From Crambe crambe (Eukaryota; Porifera; Demospongiae; Poecilosclerida; Crambeidae), in the NCBI GenBank assembly GCA_963924555.1, contig OZ004593.1, positions 4,026,480 to 4,090,479 on the forward strand: DNA of 64,000 nucleotides, written 5' to 3'. The notes beneath the pieces were generated by a model, which was not told the DNA's origin, did not search any database, and was given only the letters and a program-made list of their open reading frames with translations. The position numbers were made by a program, and so were the translations under genes. The stretch's first letter is position 1, and every line of letters begins with the position of its first letter. This document shows positions 58,801-64,000 of this stretch, piece after piece.

Positions 58801-61800
58801 CAAAAATTCGGATATGCGAAATCATGAATATCATTAAGTACAATGTATATCTTTTAAATGCAGGAAGTGTCAGGATGACTTGTTCATCTTCAACCCTGCC
58901 AGTTTGGCACCCTCCAGAGCCTTCCAGACCTCACCCCCTTGTCTTGAAAGGCCAAACACAGTGACTTTGACATCACAGACTCTATATCCATGCCTCATAC
59001 TGGTCCCTGCTCTGGAATATGGCAGGGATGTCACTGTCCTGTAATTAAAACTTATTTTTATACCTGTAGGTATACACTTATTGTTATAATTTACCCAGAT
59101 GCCTGCAAACCACTACTTAGTAGTGGAGACAAATAAACAGCAGCTTCTCTAGCCAGATTGCCAAGCTTTCTTGCTGAACCAGAACCTGTAACCCAGATTG
59201 AAATACAGTTGCTGTCCCACTCATTATCTGGCTCCAGCTGGAAGTTCAGCAGATCTCCAACAGCAATCTCTGATGTTTCCACTTCATAGAACTTTATGCC
59301 TCTTGCCTGGCAGGAGAAAGATGCTAGCTCACATGTCATCATCAATGCAGCTGCTAATCCAATGTTTAAAAAATGATAATCGGTAAAGAATGGCTATAGG
59401 TTGCAAAATAATTCAGTGTGTGGAAAATGTACTTCCTAGAGTCCTTTGCTTGAGGTTATGGAACCGCTTCTTGCATGCTAGATCTCTTACTCCCTTTAAA
59501 ACCATAAGAGATGTAGGAGTTGCCTCTTCTTGCTTTTCATACCATTTCAGACACTCTCCTAGCATATCTGCAGCTTGGCTACTTGTAATGCTACTCTCTG
59601 TCGAAACATCCTCATCGTCTTCTTCGTCAGAGGATTCTGGTTGCGCTGTTTGTGAGACTTGTTGAACTATCTCTTCATCAGTGGCTAACTGATATCCAGG
59701 ATCTTCTGAATCCACAGACATCCACTGTGCTATCTCTTCAGAAGTGAGAGTGCCATCCAACTGCTGCATGAGCTGTGCACACGTCTCACCAGGTTGACTT
59801 CCATCTTCAGAAGACTGGTCAGAACCTTCAGGTAGGCTGCCTGGTGAGGGTACAGTAGCTAAGAGTTTATACCAAGATTTACACAGGGTAGAAGATGGAA
59901 TATCCTCCCAGGCGTCAGCGACCATATAGACAACGTGTTTGATGTTTATAGTCTTTACGAAAGTAACCATCGACTGACCTTCTCCATCCACCATCAGCAG
60001 CTTCCGCAACAATGACTTCCTGTATCGCCGTTTCATAGCTTCCAGCACACCTTGATCCATTGGTTGAATCAGAGCTGTTGTATTTGCAGGTAAAAACATC
60101 ATAGTAATCTTCTTATCCTTGCTAACCAGCACAGTTTCACTTGGGTGTGAAGGGGCATTGTCCATCAACAAGAGAGCCTTAGGCTCTAAACCCTTATCGT
60201 TTAGGTGCTTGGTCACTGCGGGAACAAACTCAGCTTCAAACCACTTCTTAAAAATGTCGGAATCCATCCAAGCATTGCGTTGTGAGTAATATTTCACAGG
60301 TAGTGCACTTTTATTCAAGTTTTTGAAACACCGAGGGTTTAAAGACTTGTGTATTAAAACCAGAGGTAACTTATGACTTCCACTAGCATTAGAACATGCC
60401 ATGATAGTGACCCTATCTTTCTGCTTCTTCATACCTTTGGCTCCTTTTTCTGCTCTAGCAGCAAGCGTCTTTGTTGGTAGCATCTTATAACACAAACCAG
60501 TTTCATCACAATTGTATACTTGTTCAAGTGTCAGCGATTCTTTTTCCATTATCTCCTGCAGCCTCTTCTTGAAAGTAGCAGTAGCACTTTCATTGGATGA
60601 CAGCTGCTCACCTTGAAGAGAAAGCTGATGGATTCCATGCCGTTTACAAAATCGCCACAGCCATCCTGCACTAGCATTGAATGATGGCGGGTCTGCTTCT
60701 CCCTCATGTAGCATATTGTGAAATTCCAAAGCCTTTTCTTTCAGTAATGGTCCACTGATAGGAGTATCTTGTCCTCGTTTCTGAGTGAACCAAAGGTAAA
60801 GAGCAGCTTCTACTTGTTCATCTTTTGCAAGGCGCATGATTTTGCGGCTGGAACTCATCCCCTGATCTTCCAGACTGCTAGCAAAGTCTTTAATCTTGGC
60901 TTCATTTTTCTTTAGATCACATACTGTGGCCTTTCCAACACCATATTCCTCTGCAAGACTTCTTTGCGTGCATCCATTGGCCATTTTATCGAGAATAGCC
61001 AGCTTTGCCTTCATTGTTAGAACCACTCGCTTCCTTTTCAGGCTTTTGGTCGCCATTCTCGATCAGCTAGCTACTCAGATCTATCAGATCAGCTAGCTGC
61101 AGCTGCAATTCCAAAGAGCAGCTTGGTGCGCATGCGCGGGTACAATAACATGATAGGTTATTATAATGACGATCATTACCCAGTCAACTTCAATTCTCTG
61201 TTTGGATAATCCGGGCGTTCGGATGAACGAGGGTCCACTGTACACAGCTGTGGACAGTGCCTCAACCCAATTTTCAGCATTGAACATACCATCTTCAAGG
61301 TCATTCATTTTGCGACTCCGTTCTGTTCTGGTGTCTTTGGTATTAGTGCATTCATGGTGTACTCCCTCATATGTGAGAAAATTTCAAAGATGTCCACCAT
61401 TGTCGGTATGGAGCACTTTTAATTACTTCCCACTTTCGAGAGCTTTTTTCCATACTTGAACACTTAACTCTTGTTCTTCAGGACATATATCCATGTGCAA
61501 TCATCAATGAAGGTAATATTTTTCCCTGCCCATTCATCTTGCTGCAGATATCACTATGAACAAGATCGCTGCTCGCTTCGATTGACTGAGTTGAAATAGA
61601 GTCTTCTTGTGTTTGCCTTCGATACAGGTTTCACAGAAATCAAGACCCTTTACCAGGCTGTCCTGAATGCGCTTCTGCAGATTTGCATACATAGATGTGC
61701 CACACGCTTTCTTTTGATTCTTGTCGTGAAAGGTTTGCCTGCTTTGCAATTCAGATAATCACACCTGGTTCCTTAGCGATTTCGAATTTGGGATCTGACA

Positions 61801-63052
61801 ACCATCATTGCAATTTTCAGCTGCCTTCAACGTGCTTAGCAGATTGTATGCCAGTGCGAAAAACATCCATCAACTCGCACCTTCTTACACTCCTGTCAGG
61901 TAACAACAACGTCCATCTCCAAGTGTCACTTGTTTGACAGGTCATAGCTCCACAAAGAACTTCTTGTTGCCACACATGTGACATGTCGCTCCTCAGTTGC
62001 CCTGGTTTCATTGTCTGAATATGACCACCTTTTTGAAACTTTGTTGGCTATTCTTCTTTTGAGGTGGCAGCTTGGGCCTTTTCTCATCACCATCTGGATG
62101 AGTATAATTTTATTTGATGTGCCCAAGCAGTGGCAAGCAGTTCAACTTTCTTCCATGTAAGATACTTCAACTTGGCTAATAAATTTGACACATAAGATTC
62201 AGAGGCTAGCTCAATCACCAGATTCCAGCTTTTGGGTTTGCCTTTGTGTATACCAGAACCTTAAGAAAGACAGCAGAAAAGAAGTGTATTACATGTGATA
62301 GTACTTGAGTGCGTGATATAAATATAAAACCCCTTTTCTCTAGTACTATTGCATATTGTGTATGTGTTAGATGTGTGATTTATTATGATCCCATTGTTAT
62401 ACCAGGATTCTTCCAATGATCACATTGTTCGTTTACGTGGATTGCCATACTCAGCCCAAGTAAAAGACATTTTATGTCTTTTGGGTGACTGTAAAGTCCG
62501 AAATAACGAGAAAGGTGTGAAATTCACATTCACTGCAGATGGACGACCATCAGGGGAGGCCTTTGTGGAACTTTGGTCTGCTGAGGATGTTGAGAAAGCT
62601 CTAGCACATAGCCATGAACATATGGGGAGGCGGTATGTTGAAATATTCAGGGCCTCCAGAAGTCAGATGGAGTATGATTGTCGCAAGGAGGACAGAATTG
62701 GTGGTGGAGAAGGCTCTGGTGTAGTCAGACTCAGGGGCTTACCTTTTGGGTGTACTGAAGAACAAGTTCAAACCTTCTTCTCTGGTGAGTCATGCAATAT
62801 GATATGGACACAGGAATCAGTTGTATAAGTCCAAAATTTCTAGGGTATGCGGGTCTCATGACTATCACTATTTTATGGCTACAATATTGTATTTTATGGT
62901 CTATAGGAATAAATATTGTCCCTGGTGGGATAATACTACAGAGAGATGTGGATGGTAGAGAAACAGGAGAGGCTTTTGTAGAATTAGCCTCGAAAGGTGA
63001 TGTAGACCAGGCGCTGGCCAGAGACAGAAAAGAAATCCAACATAGGTACATC

Positions 63053-63137
<85 letters not shown>

Positions 63138-64000
63138 AAATATTAAAATATCACATTACCATCAACTCTCAAAATGTTTAAGGTGGCAGGTCACCCCAGG
63201 CTAAATTAAATCTTTTCACTAAACATGGTGTGACCTGCTCCCTTGATGTGCATTATGTTACTTTTATAATTATATTTTGTAATGTGGGTAACAGGTACAT
63301 TGAAGTTTTTCGTAGTTCTCATTCTGAGGTGAAACCGTACAAAGGTGGTCGGCCAACCCCTTACAGTCGACCGGGAGGCAGGGGCGGGGGGTTCGCGGGA
63401 TACGGGAGCTATGGAGGGGGAGGGGCCAAGTACGGTAGTGGGTACGAGAGGAATTATCGAGGCGGTCGGGGAAGGGGAGGTGGGCGAGGCGGAGGGTATG
63501 GGTATGGAGGAGATGGAGGTATACGTATTATTATATATTAAGTTACCATGTGGGTTGAAAATTTTAAGGGTCAAATTTCATTTCCTCTCAGCACGACTTT
63601 AGTACATATTTTGTATTTGCTGCTTCTGGAGAGGGATAGAAATAGTCACTTTCTCTATCTGAATTAAGACCCTCAAAATTTACTACCTATTAATACAGTA
63701 GTAGTAGTAGTAGTGATAAAATTCTATTGCATTACTAATGCATAATAGAATGCTCGTAAGAGTTATCCTTATCCACAGTGAGTATCAAATCTAGGTTATT
63801 ATGATGATCCTGGTTATTATCATGATCCCGCACCTCATGGTCCACCCCAGCATGGCCCCCCACATGGAGAGGACCCAAATCTGATAGCATATCCAATGAT
63901 CCGCCAGAGTCATCCTTCTAGAGGAGGTTATGGTGGGCCCCCAGGGATGGGTGGACCTCCAGTCAGTAACCACCGTGTGCGCATGAGAGGTCTTCCGTAT
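55825..64000 (+). CDS. hnRNP H/F-like RNA-binding protein with an extra qRRM (3' end outside window)
   Basis: Exon 1 (55825-55878) encodes MADLIQATAAPVTGVLGE; exon 2 (about 56127-56432) a first quasi-RRM (YQVKLKGIPYEVSKAEVLQF, MGTRYVEVMF). After a 6-kb intron, the exon from 62405 begins the canonical hnRNP H array: qRRM (HIVRLRGLPYSAQ, GRPSGEAFVEL, MGRRYVEIF), qRRM (GVVRLRGLPFGCTEEQV, continued at about 62907-63045 with ETGEAFVELASK, and from 63294 YIEVFRSSHSEV), a Gly/Arg/Tyr-rich region (63340-63520), a further exon around 63790 rich in Pro/His, and the beginning of a fourth qRRM (VRMRGLPY) at the window edge. Family members bind G-runs and steer splicing. The 56-kb exon joins the 62-kb exon in phase 0, supporting a single gene. 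Human hnRNP H has three qRRMs, so the N-terminal one is extra. Confidence 0.85.
59091..59345 (-). CDS. HIRAN-like ORF inside the Tigger element
   Basis: An ORF of about 80 codons, downstream of the transposase on the same strand, reads GIKFYEVETSEIAVGDLLNF, then LEPDNEWDSNCISIW and RKLGNLAREAAVYLSPLLSS. The pattern GD.L....EPDN..D.N.I.IW....KLG.L.RE....L.PLL is that of HIRAN domains, DNA-end-binding modules known from HLTF/Rad5 and some bacterial proteins. It may be spliced onto the transposase (the stop there is at 59413 and a cag acceptor lies at about 59353-59355) or be a separate exon carried by the element. Confidence 0.55.
   Translation of the reverse strand: MMMTCELASFSCQARGIKFYEVETSEIAVGDLLNFQLEPDNEWDSNCISIWVTGSGSARKLGNLAREAAVYLSPLLSSGLQASG
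59413..61056 (-). CDS. pogo/Tigger transposase (TIGD-like), intact 547 residues
   Basis: Catalyses cut-and-paste transposition. Residues about 10-60 form a psq/CENP-B-type helix-turn-helix (KLAILDKMANGCTQRSLAEE), about 75-150 a CENP-B/Tc5-type HTH (FTQKRGQDTPISGPLLKEKA), and about 190-375 the DDE_1 catalytic core, with the three acidic positions apparent in VYNCDETGL, LLLMDNAPSHP and IQPMDQGVLEAMKRRY. The acidic, Ser/Glu-rich tail (SSDEEDDEDVSTESS) is usual for the family. No stop or frameshift, so the copy may be young or domesticated; the intact TIRs argue for young. Confidence 0.93.
   Translation of the reverse strand: MATKSLKRKRVVLTMKAKLAILDKMANGCTQRSLAEEYGVGKATVCDLKKNEAKIKDFASSLEDQGMSSSRKIMRLAKDEQVEAALYLWFTQKRGQDTPISGPLLKEKALEFHNMLHEGEADPPSFNASAGWLWRFCKRHGIHQLSLQGEQLSSNESATATFKKRLQEIMEKESLTLEQVYNCDETGLCYKMLPTKTLAARAEKGAKGMKKQKDRVTIMACSNASGSHKLPLVLIHKSLNPRCFKNLNKSALPVKYYSQRNAWMDSDIFKKWFEAEFVPAVTKHLNDKGLEPKALLLMDNAPSHPSETVLVSKDKKITMMFLPANTTALIQPMDQGVLEAMKRRYRKSLLRKLLMVDGEGQSMVTFVKTINIKHVVYMVADAWEDIPSSTLCKSWYKLLATVPSPGSLPEGSDQSSEDGSQPGETCAQLMQQLDGTLTSEEIAQWMSVDSEDPGYQLATDEEIVQQVSQTAQPESSDEEDDEDVSTESSITSSQAADMLGECLKWYEKQEEATPTSLMVLKGVRDLACKKRFHNLKQRTLGSTFSTH
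63057..63136. repeat. (TC)n microsatellite beside an hnRNP splice donor
   Basis: About forty TC units begin 11 bases downstream of the exon end at 63045. Confidence 0.95.

Larger units (their letters stand above)
58747..61240 (-). mobile_element. pogo/Tigger DNA transposon, structurally complete
   Basis: The ends are CAGTGGACCCTC and its reverse complement GAGGGTCCACTG, continuing as an imperfect terminal inverted repeat of about 24 bp, and are flanked by TA on both sides (58745-58746 and 61241-61242), the target duplication typical of the Tc1/mariner/pogo superfamily. Length 2,494 bp. It encodes a full transposase and interrupts the copia element, so it arrived later. Confidence 0.93.
56690..62260 (-). 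mobile_element. Decayed Ty1/copia retrotransposon, split by a Tigger element
   Basis: Read on the minus strand from right to left: gag-like text with a partial zinc knuckle CHMCG (about 62000), a gag-pre-integrase block (LVKGLDFCETCIEGKHKKTL, 61650-61600), the integrase start (DLVHSDICSKMNGQGKNITF, about 61555) that stops at a nonsense codon, then after the Tigger insertion reverse transcriptase with the YVDD box (LEMYVDDIVLVARSNGKLEE, about 57650), and RNase H (IGYSDVDWGGD, about 57240; ISMAKNPLFHRCSKRI, about 56960; CPTNMIADMLTKGQ, about 56880). Frames shift repeatedly and stops interrupt it, so it is dead. No LTR pair was identified by eye. It lies antisense in the large hnRNP intron. Confidence 0.85.

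Noticed and set aside
61166-61459. ORF spanning the right Tigger end
   Set aside because: It crosses the transposon/copia junction and has no family resemblance.

Overview
The window is eukaryotic nuclear DNA with the look of an early-branching metazoan, most probably a sponge. It is AT-rich, most introns are 50-150 bp with GT...AG ends, and genes are packed end to end. It carries animal genes (whirlin, CCDC13, spatacsin, an hnRNP H-type protein, a death-domain protein) beside many foldback or MITE-like repeats and short lineage-specific secreted proteins. The species is inferred, not shown.

Layout. 1-4760 (+): 3' part of a whirlin-like PDZ scaffold. 4801-6665 (-): CIAO1, convergent with whirlin, stops 40 bp apart. 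6822-15445 (+): phosphatidylinositol 4-kinase beta, head to head with CIAO1 across about 156 bp; its larger introns hold a 250-bp hairpin, a perfect 70-bp palindrome and a dispersed repeat. 15817-19455 (+): ABCB-type half transporter. 19542-21194 (+): single-exon CCDC13. 22184-22813 (+): cytochrome c. 23046-52322 (-): spatacsin (SPG11), about 29 kb, the dominant locus. 52432-55739 (-): an unusual protein joining a death domain, a CAP-Gly domain, a Cys/His cluster, two KH domains and a C-terminal CaaX box. 55825->64000 (+): hnRNP H/F-like protein with an extra N-terminal qRRM, head to head with the death-domain gene across 85 bp.

Nesting. Introns of spatacsin hold four opposite-strand genes: a 45-residue SMP-like miniprotein (32156-32293), an intronless ATE1 (36304-37773), and two related predicted GPI-anchored surface proteins (42585-43824 and 47723-48641). 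The 6-kb second intron of the hnRNP gene holds a decayed Ty1/copia element (- strand) that was later split by a structurally complete pogo/Tigger element (58747-61240, TA target duplication, intact 547-residue transposase) that also carries a HIRAN-like ORF.

The conserved genes are housekeeping or cytoskeletal/membrane-traffic functions (Fe-S assembly, PI4P synthesis, peptide/lipid export, respiration, lysosome-related spatacsin, arginylation, splicing). They do not form one pathway. The candidates for something undescribed are the death/CAP-Gly/KH/CaaX fusion, the SMP miniprotein and the paired GPI-anchored family. Exon boundaries were read by eye from splice signals and reading phase; no alignment or search was run.
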